A model generated the notes under the pieces. It was not told where the DNA came from and did not search any database. It saw nothing but the letters and a program-made list of their open reading frames with translations. From assembly GCF_029691405.1 (NCBI RefSeq), contig NZ_CP121467.1:1798001-1862000 (forward strand): a stretch of DNA of 64,000 bases, in the 5' to 3' direction. Made by a program: the position numbers and the translations under genes. The first letter of the stretch is position 1. Each line of letters opens with the position of its first letter. Below, one piece after another: positions 1 to 16,300 of this stretch. The stretch is from Streptococcus sp. D7B5 (lineage in GTDB: Bacteria; Bacillota; Bacilli; Lactobacillales; Streptococcaceae).

Positions 1-818
1 CTATTATCCACCATACATTTTTCATCTCACAACTCATTAAGCAGGCGCAAAAGAGAGGAGCAAAATTCTATCTTTTGATCCATGATATTGAAACCTTGCG
101 TCATGCAGCAGGTTCGGAAGTGAAATTCCGTCATAAAGTGCGCAATTACTTCCAGGAAAAGAAAGCTTTGATGTCAGTGGATGGCATTATCGTTCATAAC
201 GATATCATGAAGAAAGTTCTGGTAGGTCAAGGAGTGCCAGCAGATAAAATGGTTAGCTTGGAAATTTTTGACTACCTGATTCCAAACTTTGCTGAAAAAC
301 CAAATCTCCAAAAAGACCAGCCTATTATCGTAGCTGGAAATTTGAACCCTGCAAAGTCAGGTTATCTTTATAACTTGCCAGACCAGCCAGCCTATAACTT
401 GTATGGGGTGGGCTATGATGAAAGTCGTGCATTGAAAAACACCACCTACTTTGGTTCCTTTATGCCGGATGACCTCCCAGCTGCTCTTGAAGGTAGTTTT
501 GGTTTGGTCTGGGACGGAGACAGCTCAGAAACCTGCCAAGGTTCTTACGGAAACTATCTACGCTTTAACAACTCGCACAAGGCCTCTCTTTATTTGGCTT
601 CGGGCTTTCCTCTAGTGGTTTGGAAAGAGTCGGCTCTCGCACATTTTGTTCTGGATAAACAGTGTGGTCTAGCAGTTGATTCTCTACACGACCTTCAAAA
701 AGTACTAGATGATTTGACACTTCAAGACTACAAGGAACTTTCAGAACAGGCTAGGAAAGTTGGAGCTGCTCTTCGAGACGGAGCCTATTTAAAAGCTGCC
801 TTATCCAAATTGAAGTAA
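1..818 (+). CDS. Glycosyltransferase, Gtf3/galactofuranosyltransferase-like (5' end outside window)
   Basis: The reading frame is open to the left edge (first full codon at base 3), so the true start lies outside the window; an internal TTG at 75 is not the start. The visible part ends in a GT-B-like C-terminal half: a segment around IIVAGNLNPAKSG, an acidic WDGDSSETC stretch and a NNSHKASLYLASGFPLVVW block. These resemble the nucleotide-sugar binding part of Gtf3-type and galactofuranosyltransferase-type enzymes that act on undecaprenyl-linked repeat units in the cytoplasm. It lies directly upstream of rmlACB, which supports a role in surface polysaccharide or capsule assembly. Donor and acceptor cannot be told from sequence. 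Confidence 0.75.
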   Translation, partial: IIHHTFFISQLIKQAQKRGAKFYLLIHDIETLRHAAGSEVKFRHKVRNYFQEKKALMSVDGIIVHNDIMKKVLVGQGVPADKMVSLEIFDYLIPNFAEKPNLQKDQPIIVAGNLNPAKSGYLYNLPDQPAYNLYGVGYDESRALKNTTYFGSFMPDDLPAALEGSFGLVWDGDSSETCQGSYGNYLRFNNSHKASLYLASGFPLVVWKESALAHFVLDKQCGLAVDSLHDLQKVLDDLTLQDYKELSEQARKVGAALRDGAYLKAALSKLK

Positions 819-889
819 ATTCCTTAGGGAATTTGGGAAAAAATGAAATAGAATATAGGATAGGTAATTAGCTAGAAAGGAAGCCTATT

Positions 890-1759
890 ATGAAAGGTAT
901 TATTCTTGCGGGTGGTTCGGGAACGCGCCTGTACCCACTTACTCGAGCTGCGTCAAAACAGCTGATGCCGGTTTATGATAAACCCATGATTTACTATCCT
1001 TTGTCAACCTTGATGTTGGCTGGGATTAAGGACATTTTGATCATCTCAACACCACAGGATTTGCCCCGTTTTAAGGACCTGCTCTTGGATGGTTCCGAAT
1101 TTGGGATCAAGCTTTCCTATGCGGAACAGCCAAGTCCCGACGGACTTGCTCAGGCTTTTCTTATCGGTGAAGAATTTATCGGTGATGATAGTGTTGCTTT
1201 GATCTTGGGGGATAATATCTATCATGGGCCTGGTTTGAGCAAAATGCTTCAAAAGGCAGCCAAGAAAGAGAAGGGGGCGACTGTTTTTGGCTACCAAGTG
1301 AAGGATCCAGAGCGTTTTGGTGTGGTCGAGTTTGATACAGATATGAATGCTATTTCCATAGAAGAAAAACCGGAGAATCCTCGCTCTAACTATGCAGTGA
1401 CAGGTCTTTATTTCTATGACAATGACGTTGTGGAGATTGCCAAACAGATAAAACCGAGTGCTCGTGGAGAGTTGGAAATCACAGATGTTAACAATGCTTA
1501 TTTGAAGCGTGGGGATTTGTCAGTTGAAGTTATGGGACGTGGTTTTGCCTGGCTGGATACAGGGACGCATGAGAGCCTGTTAGAGGCCTCCCAATATATC
1601 GAAACGGTTCAAAGGATGCAAAATGTTCAGGTTGCCAATCTGGAAGAAATTGCCTACCGAATGGGTTATATCAGCCGCGAAGATGTGCTGAAGTTGGCGC
1701 AACCTCTCAAGAAGAATGAATACGGGCAATACTTGCTTCGTTTGATTGGAGAAATCTAG
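890..1759 (+). CDS. rmlA: Glucose-1-phosphate thymidylyltransferase RmlA
   Basis: First step of dTDP-L-rhamnose synthesis: dTTP plus glucose-1-phosphate gives dTDP-glucose. The 289-residue length is standard. The N-terminal nucleotide-binding signature [11 protein letters not shown] (residues 8-18), the GDNIYHG metal/sugar segment and the EEKP motif are all present. The start at 890 has a GAAAGGA ribosome binding site 8 bases upstream. The stop codon abuts the rmlC ATG with no gap, implying translational coupling. It forms a co-directional unit with rmlC and rmlB feeding rhamnose to the polysaccharide locus. Confidence 0.97.
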   Translation: MKGIILAGGSGTRLYPLTRAASKQLMPVYDKPMIYYPLSTLMLAGIKDILIISTPQDLPRFKDLLLDGSEFGIKLSYAEQPSPDGLAQAFLIGEEFIGDDSVALILGDNIYHGPGLSKMLQKAAKKEKGATVFGYQVKDPERFGVVEFDTDMNAISIEEKPENPRSNYAVTGLYFYDNDVVEIAKQIKPSARGELEITDVNNAYLKRGDLSVEVMGRGFAWLDTGTHESLLEASQYIETVQRMQNVQVANLEEIAYRMGYISREDVLKLAQPLKKNEYGQYLLRLIGEI

Positions 1760-2353
1760 ATGACAGATAATTTTTTCGGCAAAACACTTGCAGTGCACAA
1801 GATTGATGCCATTCCAGGTTTGTTAGAGTTTGACATTCCGGTTCATGGTGACAATCGTGGCTGGTTTAAGGAAAATTTTCAGAAAGAAAAGATGCTACCA
1901 CTTGGTTTTCCTGAAAGCTTCTTTGCTGAAGGAAAACTGCAAAACAACGTCAGCTTTTCTCGCAAAAATGTTCTCCGAGGCCTCCATGCTGAACCTTGGG
2001 ATAAGTACATCTCAGTAGCAGATGGTGGCAAGGTTCTGGGTTCATGGGTTGACCTACGTGAAGGTGAGACTTTTGGAAATGTTTATCAGACCGAGATTGA
2101 TGCAAGTAAGGGAATCTTTGTCCCTCGTGGCGTGGCCAATGGTTTCCAAGTACTCTCGGATACAGTTTCTTATAGCTATCTGGTCAATGACTACTGGGCA
2201 CTTGAACTCAAGCCTAAATATGCCTTTGTCAACTATGCAGACCCAACCTTGGGCATCCAGTGGGAAAACCTAGCAGAAGCAGAAGTTTCGGAAGCAGATA
2301 AACATCATCCACTGCTAAAGGATGTCAAACCACTAAGAAAAGAAGATTTGTAA
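1760..2353 (+). CDS. rmlC: dTDP-4-dehydrorhamnose 3,5-epimerase RmlC
   Basis: Third enzyme of dTDP-rhamnose synthesis, epimerising C3 and C5 of the 4-keto-6-deoxy sugar. At 197 residues it has the expected cupin layout: DNRGWFKENF near residue 31, RKNVLRGLHAE around residue 70 with the catalytic-type His, and PRGVANGFQVLSD around residue 122. The start codon follows the rmlA stop directly, so initiation is probably coupled. It sits between rmlA and rmlB, the order known from streptococcal capsule loci. Confidence 0.96.
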   Translation: MTDNFFGKTLAVHKIDAIPGLLEFDIPVHGDNRGWFKENFQKEKMLPLGFPESFFAEGKLQNNVSFSRKNVLRGLHAEPWDKYISVADGGKVLGSWVDLREGETFGNVYQTEIDASKGIFVPRGVANGFQVLSDTVSYSYLVNDYWALELKPKYAFVNYADPTLGIQWENLAEAEVSEADKHHPLLKDVKPLRKEDL

Positions 2354-2362
2354 AAAAGTTAA

Positions 2363-3418
<1,056 letters not shown>

Positions 3419-3428
3419 TCAGATACTA

Positions 3429-3463
3429 AAAAGCAAGAGAATTTAAAGCCTCTTGCTTTTTAT
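3429..3463. terminator. Bidirectional terminator between rmlB and rmlD
   Basis: A perfect 11-bp inverted repeat (AAAAGCAAGAG at 3429-3439, CTCTTGCTTTT at 3450-3460) with flanking A and T runs can end transcription from both strands. It sits between the convergent genes rmlB and rmlD. Confidence 0.88.
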
Positions 3464-3478
3464 GTATGTCGTAATCTT

Positions 3479-4333
3479 TTATTTTCTTACTTCTTGTTTA
3501 TAAAATTCTTTAAGGGCATCTTGCCAGGTTGGAATGACGAAACCTGTGGCCTTCGCTTTGGCTAAACTCATGGTTGAGTTGAGGGGGCGTTTAGCCTTGG
3601 CAGGAAACTTGCTGGAGTCTACTGGAACTACTTCAACATCACTGTCTTTAAGAATCTCGACAGCGAAGTCATACCAAGTGGTATCTTCAGTGGAGTCATT
3701 TGATAAGTGGTAGTAGCCATACTCTTTTTGATTATCAGTCAGGTAGGTCATAAACTCAGCCAAGGTACGTGTCCAAGTTGGGCGGCCGTGTTGGTCGTTG
3801 ACAACAGTGAGAGTTTTATGGGTTTTGGCAAGATTTTGCATGGTAAAGACAAAGTTTTTGCCATAATTTCCAAAGACCCAAGCAGTACGGATGATATAAT
3901 GTTGTGACGTAAGGCTTTCAACAAGTTCCTCACCCATTCTCTTGGTACGTCCGTACTCTGTTTGCGGATCAGGTAGGTCATCGACTTCCCACTCTTGTCC
4001 GACGGGTTTCTTCCCATCAAAGACGTAGTCTGTTGAGATATAGACCAGAGTAGCTCCGTATTTCTCAGAGGCCTTGGCTACATTTTCAGTTCCAGTTACG
4101 TTGATGGCAAAATCCAGTTCTTTTCCCTCATCTTCTGCCGCATCAACAGCAGTATAAGCTGCACAATGATAGACCAGAGTTGGATTAACCTCGGCAAAGA
4201 CTTTCTCAACCATCTCAGCATTAGTGATATCCATTTCGGCCACATCCACTGCAACATAGTCCACACTTCGTTCATCTAGTAAATAACGTAGTTCGGTACC
4301 GAGTTGACCATTTGCACCTGTAATTAATATCAT
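3479..4333 (-). CDS. rmlD: dTDP-4-dehydrorhamnose reductase RmlD
   Basis: Last enzyme of dTDP-L-rhamnose synthesis: NAD(P)H reduction of the 4-keto group. It is a 284-residue SDR protein with GANGQLGTEL at residues 6-15, a STDYVFDG segment, and the catalytic Tyr127/Lys131 pair (YGRTK). The ATG has a complementary TCTCCTT (AAGGAGA on the coding strand) upstream. A TGC-TATGAT extended -10 is visible on the minus strand at 4363-4371. Unlike rmlA, rmlC and rmlB it is transcribed toward them from its own promoter, so it is uncoupled from the polysaccharide operon. Confidence 0.96.
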   Translation of the reverse strand: MILITGANGQLGTELRYLLDERSVDYVAVDVAEMDITNAEMVEKVFAEVNPTLVYHCAAYTAVDAAEDEGKELDFAINVTGTENVAKASEKYGATLVYISTDYVFDGKKPVGQEWEVDDLPDPQTEYGRTKRMGEELVESLTSQHYIIRTAWVFGNYGKNFVFTMQNLAKTHKTLTVVNDQHGRPTWTRTLAEFMTYLTDNQKEYGYYHLSNDSTEDTTWYDFAVEILKDSDVEVVPVDSSKFPAKAKRPLNSTMSLAKAKATGFVIPTWQDALKEFYKQEVRK

Positions 4334-4470
4334 TGTCTTCTCCTTAACTTTTCTTCTATCTAATCATAGCAAAAAAATGATAAAAAATCTGATTTTCGGT
4401 CCTTGTTTTGCTGGTTTAAGATATAAAAATATAGTATTAGAGAATAATAATTTTATAATAGAAAACTTAT

Positions 4471-4543
4471 TTTTCAGAATTTACCAAAGTAATTCAAAAA
4501 TTCTGAAAATTTTATTGACATGTTTCTGAAAAGGGACTATAAT
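4471..4543 (+). promoter_or_regulatory. aliA-like gene promoter with CodY-like boxes
   Basis: The -35 TTGACA (4515-4520) and -10 TATAAT (4538-4543) are both perfect and 17 bases apart. Just upstream, TTTTCAGAATT (4471-4481) and AATTCTGAAAA (4499-4509) are perfect inverted copies. The segment 4497-4511 matches the CodY box AATTTTCWGAAAATT at 13 of 15 positions, and a weaker TTTCTGAAAA copy lies between -35 and -10. This suggests amino-acid-responsive repression by CodY, which is inferred and not shown. Confidence 0.7.
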
Positions 4544-4570
4544 GGGGTGAAAGTTTTAAAGGAGAAAACA

Positions 4571-6553
4571 ATGAAAAGTTCAAAACTACTTGCCCTTGCG
4601 GGTGTGACGTTATTGGCAGCTGCAACTCTTGCGGCCTGCTCTGGATCAAGTTCAAATGCTAAAGGTGAGAAAACATTCTCATACATTTACGAAACGGATC
4701 CTGATAACCTAAACTATTTGACAACTGGTAAGGCAGCTACAGCAAATATTACTAGTAACGTTATCGATGGCTTACTTGAAAATGACCGCTATGGGAACTT
4801 TGTACCATCTATGGCTGAGGATTGGTCTGTATCTAAGGATGGATTGACTTACACGTATACACTCCGAAAGGATGCAAAATGGTATACATCTGAAGGTGAG
4901 GAGTATGCAGAAGTTAAAGCTCAAGACTTTGTAACTGGTCTTAAGTATGCTGCTGATAAGAAATCAGATGGTCTTTACCTGGTTCAGGAATCTATCAAGG
5001 GATTGGATGCTTACGTCAAAGGAGAAATTACAGATTTTTCTCAAGTAGGAATCAAAGCTCTTGATGATTATACCGTTCAATACACATTGAACAAGCCAGA
5101 AAGTTTCTGGAATTCTAAGACAACAATGGGTGTTCTGGCTCCTGTTAATGAAGAATTTTTGAACTCTAAAGGGGATGACTTTGCTAAAGGTACGGACCCA
5201 AGCAGCATTCTCTATAATGGACCATTCTTACTCAAATCAATCGTAGCCAAATCATCAGTCGAGTTCGAAAAGAATCCAAACTATTGGGACAAAGACAATG
5301 TCCATCTTGATAAAGTGAAATTATCCTTCTGGGATGGTCAAGATACTAATAAGCCAACTGAAGCTTTCAAAGACGGTAGCTTTACAATGGCTCGTCTCTT
5401 CCCAACAAGTGCTAGTTACTCAGAGACTGAAAAAACATTCAAAGACAATATCGTTTATACCCAACAAGATTCTACTACTTATTTAGTAGGCACAAATATC
5501 GATCGCCAGTCTTATAAGTACACTTCTAAGACAACAGATGAGGAAAAAGCATCAACCAAGAAGGCCCTTTTGAATAAGGACTTCCGTCAAGCTATTGCAT
5601 TTGGTTTTGATAGAACAGCCTACGCTTCTCAAGTAAATGGTGCAAGCGGGGCTACTAAACTGCTTCGTAACTTATTTGTTCCTCCTACATTTGTACAGGC
5701 AGATGGGAAAAACTTTGGGGAATTAGTTAAAGAAAAATTGGTGACCTATGGAGATGAGTGGAGCAACGTAAACTTGGATGATGCCCAAGATGGACTCTAC
5801 AATCCTGACAAAGCCAAAGCAGAATTCGCTAAAGCTAAGGCGGCCCTTCAAGCGGAAGGTGTGAAATTCCCAATCCACTTGGATATGCCTGTAGATCAAA
5901 CCAATACAACAAAAGTTCAACGTGTTCAATCTTTTAAACAGTCAGTTGAAGAAAATCTAGGATCAGATAATGTGGTTATCGATATCCAACAGCTTCAAAA
6001 AGATGATGTTCAAAACATTACCTACTTCGCTGAAACTGCGGCTGGAGAAGACTGGGATATCTCAGATAACGTGGGTTGGTCTCCAGACTATATCGATCCA
6101 TCTACTTATCTTGATATTATCAAGCCTTCTGTAGGAGAAAACACGAAAACATATCTAGGATTTGATTCTGGGACAAACAACGCTGCCGCTAAGCAAGTTG
6201 GTTTAGAAGATTACGAAAAAATGGTTGTGGAAGCTGGTGAAGAAACCACTGATGTTTCAAAACGTTATGAGAAATATGCTGCTGCCCAAGCTTGGTTGAC
6301 AGACAGTGCCTTGCTCATCCCAACAACTTCTCAAACTGGTCGTCCAATGTTGTCTAAGATGGTGCCATTTACACTTCCATTTGCATACTCTGGTAACAAG
6401 GGTATGAGTGAAGCCCTTTTGTACAAATATCTAGAAGTACAAGATAAAGCCGTGACAACAGACGAATACCAAAAGGCTCAAGAAAAATGGTTGAAAGAAA
6501 AAGAAGAGTCAAATAAAAAGGCCCAAGAAGAACTCGCAAACCATGTGAAATAA
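4571..6553 (+). CDS. aliA: Oligopeptide ABC transporter substrate-binding lipoprotein, AliA-like
   Basis: Extracellular peptide-binding lipoprotein that would deliver oligopeptides to the Ami permease, whose membrane and ATPase genes are not in this window. The start is set at 4571 because AAAGGAG precedes it; a longer frame from 4520 would begin inside the promoter. The signal peptide ends in the lipobox LAAC with the lipidated Cys at residue 23. The 660-residue length and the bacterial extracellular solute-binding family 5 fold (NGPFLLKS, NPNYWDKDNV, DFRQAIAFGFDR) fit the AliA/AliB/AmiA family. AliA is preferred over its paralogues because it lies beside the polysaccharide locus, as aliA does next to the pneumococcal capsule genes. 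Confidence 0.92.
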   Translation: MKSSKLLALAGVTLLAAATLAACSGSSSNAKGEKTFSYIYETDPDNLNYLTTGKAATANITSNVIDGLLENDRYGNFVPSMAEDWSVSKDGLTYTYTLRKDAKWYTSEGEEYAEVKAQDFVTGLKYAADKKSDGLYLVQESIKGLDAYVKGEITDFSQVGIKALDDYTVQYTLNKPESFWNSKTTMGVLAPVNEEFLNSKGDDFAKGTDPSSILYNGPFLLKSIVAKSSVEFEKNPNYWDKDNVHLDKVKLSFWDGQDTNKPTEAFKDGSFTMARLFPTSASYSETEKTFKDNIVYTQQDSTTYLVGTNIDRQSYKYTSKTTDEEKASTKKALLNKDFRQAIAFGFDRTAYASQVNGASGATKLLRNLFVPPTFVQADGKNFGELVKEKLVTYGDEWSNVNLDDAQDGLYNPDKAKAEFAKAKAALQAEGVKFPIHLDMPVDQTNTTKVQRVQSFKQSVEENLGSDNVVIDIQQLQKDDVQNITYFAETAAGEDWDISDNVGWSPDYIDPSTYLDIIKPSVGENTKTYLGFDSGTNNAAAKQVGLEDYEKMVVEAGEETTDVSKRYEKYAAAQAWLTDSALLIPTTSQTGRPMLSKMVPFTLPFAYSGNKGMSEALLYKYLEVQDKAVTTDEYQKAQEKWLKEKEESNKKAQEELANHVK

Positions 6554-6566
6554 CTTTAAAAAAGTG

Positions 6567-6606
6567 AAGGATTTAGCCATCGACATGATGGTTAAGTCCT
6601 TTTTTA
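6567..6606 (+). terminator. Terminator after aliA-like gene
   Basis: AAGGATTTAGCCATC pairs with GATGGTTAAGTCCTT (about 15 bp with wobbles) and runs into six or more T residues from 6599. Confidence 0.85.
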
Positions 6607-6732
6607 TCTTGGTATAAGTCCCTGAATGATTAGAGATAGGATTTTTTTATAGCTGTAAAGCGATTCTTAAAATTCTGAGCGTTAGAACTGTTCAGAAAAG
6701 AGAAAATTTTAGTGAATTTTACCTATTTCCTA

Positions 6733-6761
6733 TTGCTTTCTGCCTTTTTATTTGTTATATT
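6733..6761 (+). promoter_or_regulatory. Promoter of the GH101 gene
   Basis: TTGCTT (6733-6738) and an extended -10, TGT-TATATT (core 6756-6761), are 17 bases apart. It leaves a leader of roughly 110 bases before the start at 6877. The rest of the 6554-6876 gap is AT-rich and shows only the upstream terminator, this promoter, a cre-like site and the ribosome binding site. Confidence 0.6.
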
Positions 6762-6836
6762 AAAAGTACAATTAATTTTTATTTATAACAGTTAAGCAGA
6801 GCACTTTCAGAGAAAGGAGTATTTTTTAAAAAAGAA

Positions 6837-6851
6837 ATGTAAACGCTTACT
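6837..6851 (+). promoter_or_regulatory. cre-like CcpA site in the GH101 leader
   Basis: ATGTAAACGCTTACT matches the catabolite-response consensus WTGNAARCGNWWWCA at 14 of 15 positions. It lies downstream of the predicted transcription start and 26 bases before the start codon, a position suited to CcpA roadblock repression when preferred sugar is present. Confidence 0.7.
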
Positions 6852-6870
6852 GGAAAATGAAAGGATTTAG

Positions 6871-13242
<6,372 letters not shown>

Positions 13243-13296
13243 TGAGATTTGATTTTAGCAGTTCAAAGCAACTCGAATCAAAAAGAACAAACAGCC

Positions 13297-13326
13297 GGAG
13301 AGGACCTCTTGGTTCTCTCCTTTTTC
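13297..13326 (+). terminator. Hairpin terminator between the two giant surface-protein genes
   Basis: GGAGAGGACC pairs with GGTTCTCTCC around a TCTT loop (one G-U pair) and is followed by five T residues. Only about 55 bases separate it from the next start codon and I see no consensus promoter there, so the second gene may depend on readthrough. Confidence 0.8.
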
Positions 13327-13335
13327 AAAGGAGAA

Positions 13336-13350
13336 ATGATACCGCTTACT
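13336..13350 (+). promoter_or_regulatory. Weak cre-like site upstream of the GH20-GH84 gene
   Basis: ATGATACCGCTTACT matches 12 of 15 positions of WTGNAARCGNWWWCA and shares CGCTTACT with the site before the GH101 gene. It ends 31 bases before the start codon, nearly the same placement. Support is weaker because two core positions differ. Confidence 0.4.
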
Positions 13351-13381
13351 CATGTATGCGGATGAAAGGAATAGGAGAAAG

Positions 13382-16300
13382 ATGGATAGACATTTTTTTG
13401 AGAAACGCTGTCACTATAGTATAAGAAAATTTGCAATCGGTGCAGCCTCCGTTATGATTGGTGCTAGTATCTTTGGCGCCAATATGGTTCAGGCGGCAGA
13501 AACAGCAACACCTTCAGAGGCAGAGGGAAGTATCACTCATGTTCAAGCTCTGGATAAGTTACCAGATGATTTAGTCGCTGCGCTTGAAAAGGCGGATGCA
13601 GAAGCTGCAACAGAAGCAAGTCATGAAGAAACTCCAGCGACAGATGAGGGAACCAATCTTGCAGCAAGTGAAGAGGCAAAACCAGAGACAAGTCCTGCAA
13701 GTCCCAAGCCAGCAGAAACGCTGAAACCGGTTGAAACACCAAAGGCAGACAATAAACCAGCTGAAACCACTACACCAGCAGTAAAACCAGCTGAAAAGAC
13801 AATCGAAGATAGAGAAGATGTCAACCATCTCGAGGGTGCTACTGCTCAGGCGAGCAACCATGAGACTGGTACCAACTTTACTGCAGATAAGGCTATCGAT
13901 GGAGATGACAATACCCGTTGGGCTACAGATAGAGATGCAGTAAAACCAACTTTTGAATTAACTCTTCCAAAAACTACCCTCATCAAGCATGTAGAAATTG
14001 ACTGGGATCGTCGTCTTCGTAATGGGCAAAATGACCCTAATATCAAATCTTGGAGTCTCTATTACGCAGGCCAAGAAGACGTGGGCGCTAACGGAGAAAA
14101 ACAATGGAAACTCGCTCATACCAAGACTGGAGAACCTGTTTTAGATGAGAAAGTTGACCTAGCTGAAAGTATCAAAGCTAAGTATCTTAAGTTAGAAATT
14201 AACGACTACCAAGCTGGTACAATGAACTGGAGAAACGTTGGTATCCAAGAAATTCGAGCTTATTCGAATATTCCTGATACAAGTAAGGTAACGGATATCC
14301 GCCAAGTAACCGAACTAACAGTAGCAGAAGATGGACAGTCTCTTGTCTTACCAACTTTACCAGGGAAAGTTAGCCTTATCGGAAGCAACAAGCAAGGTGT
14401 GATTGACCTTCAAAATCACATCCATAAACCTCTAACAGATCAACGCGTCAAGGTCATGGTCCAACAAATCAGAGACAGTCATACTTTCACTAAGGAATTT
14501 GAAGTAGTCATCAAGGGTCTACATCAGAACGAGGGTGTAGGTGTCAAACCAAAAGTAGCACCAGCTGTTCAACAATGGTATGGGAAAGAAGGCCAATCTT
14601 CTATCACTTCAGATACAGTCCTTGCGACAGGTGATTCTGGCTTTGATCAGGCAGCAACCTTCTACCAGTCAGACCTTGCTAGCCGTGGATTGGAACTGGC
14701 AACAGGTGACAAGCAAGCTCAAAAACGAATCGAATTTAAAAAGGTTGAAAACAAAGGTTATGGCAAGGAAGGCTATGGCATCACTATCCAAGATGATGTG
14801 ATTACCATCGAAGCTGCCACAAACACAGGAGCCTTCTACGCCACTCGGACTCTTCTTCAAATGGGAGAAAGTAACCTCCAAAATGGCGAAATTCGCGATT
14901 TCCCAAGTTTCAGCCACCGTGGCTTTATGCTAGATACAGGTCGTAAATTTATCCCTTATGACACTCTTGTAGACATCATGCTCAACATGGCTTACTACAA
15001 GATGAACGACTTGCAGTTGCACCTCAACGATAACTATATCTTCCTAAAGGAACACTTGGCAGGTAAGAATTTAAGTCCAGAAGAACAACTCAAGTATGTA
15101 CTTGAACACGCTAAGACTGGTTTCCGTGTGGAGACAGACATTGTCGGTAAGAATGATCAAAAATTGACTTCAGATGAGCATTATACCAAGGAAGAAATGC
15201 AAAATCTGATTAAACTTGCCAAGGCCTTGCATATCAATCTAGTGCCAGAAATTGACACACCAGGTCATGCACTATCATTTGTCAAAGTCCGCCCAGACCT
15301 CATGTATCAAGGTAGTTTGAGTGATTATGCTGGCAAACACAATGTTGAACGTGTTGCAATGCTCGACCTAGATAATAAATACGATGAAACGCTAGCTTTT
15401 GTCAAATCAGTTTATGACAAACTCCTCGATGGTCCAGATGCACCGCTTCATGGCGTATCTACTGTTCATATCGGAACGGATGAATACTATGGTAGCCGCG
15501 AAAGCTATCGCCGCTATGTCAATGATTTGACCCAATATATCAAGTCTAAAGGCTATACCCCTCGTATCTGGGGTTCGCTCAGTGCGAAACGAGGGAACAC
15601 CCCTGTTGATTGGAACGGAGTAGAAGTTGATATCTGGAGTATCGGATGGCAACGACCAAATGAAGCCATTGCTCAGGGAGCTAAGATTATCAATATCACG
15701 GATGTACCGACCTATAGTGTGCCAAGTGGAAGCAATAGTCAAGCAGCCTACGGGGACTATGCTAACTACGAACGTCAGTACAATAGCTGGACACCGAATG
15801 ATTTTAGAACAGGTGGAGGTCCACTTCTACCAGCTTCTCATCCAAGTATCCTTGGTGGTGGGCACGCAGTTTGGAATGACAATATCGACCTTCATGAGAC
15901 AGGTTTGACCTCTTATGACATCTTTAAACGTTTCTTCAAGAGCATGCAAACCACTGCAGAACGCACCTGGGGGTCTGACCGTGCAGCTGCGACCTTTGCA
16001 GAACGCACCCTACCAACCAGTCCTTATGCGCCGCAGTCAAATCCTGATAAAGAGATTGATCAAAGCGACCTGTTTACCATCAATTCTGAAACAGTCAAGA
16101 ACTATGCAAGCAAGAAAGTGAAGGCAAGCGAACAGGGATTGGCTTTTGAGAAAGATAGCAGTATCGAAGGCTTGGCTGGTGATGTTGGTCCAAGTCACGT
16201 CTTGAAGTTTGATGTAACTGTCACTGGAGACGGAGAACAAACCTTCTCAGCAAGTGGGGATAACCGTATCTATCTAGCTGATAAAGACGGCTATCTTGCT

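Noticed and set aside
4520..4570. 17-residue extension of the AliA-like lipoprotein
   Set aside because: It starts within the -35/-10 promoter and would spoil the lipoprotein signal peptide.
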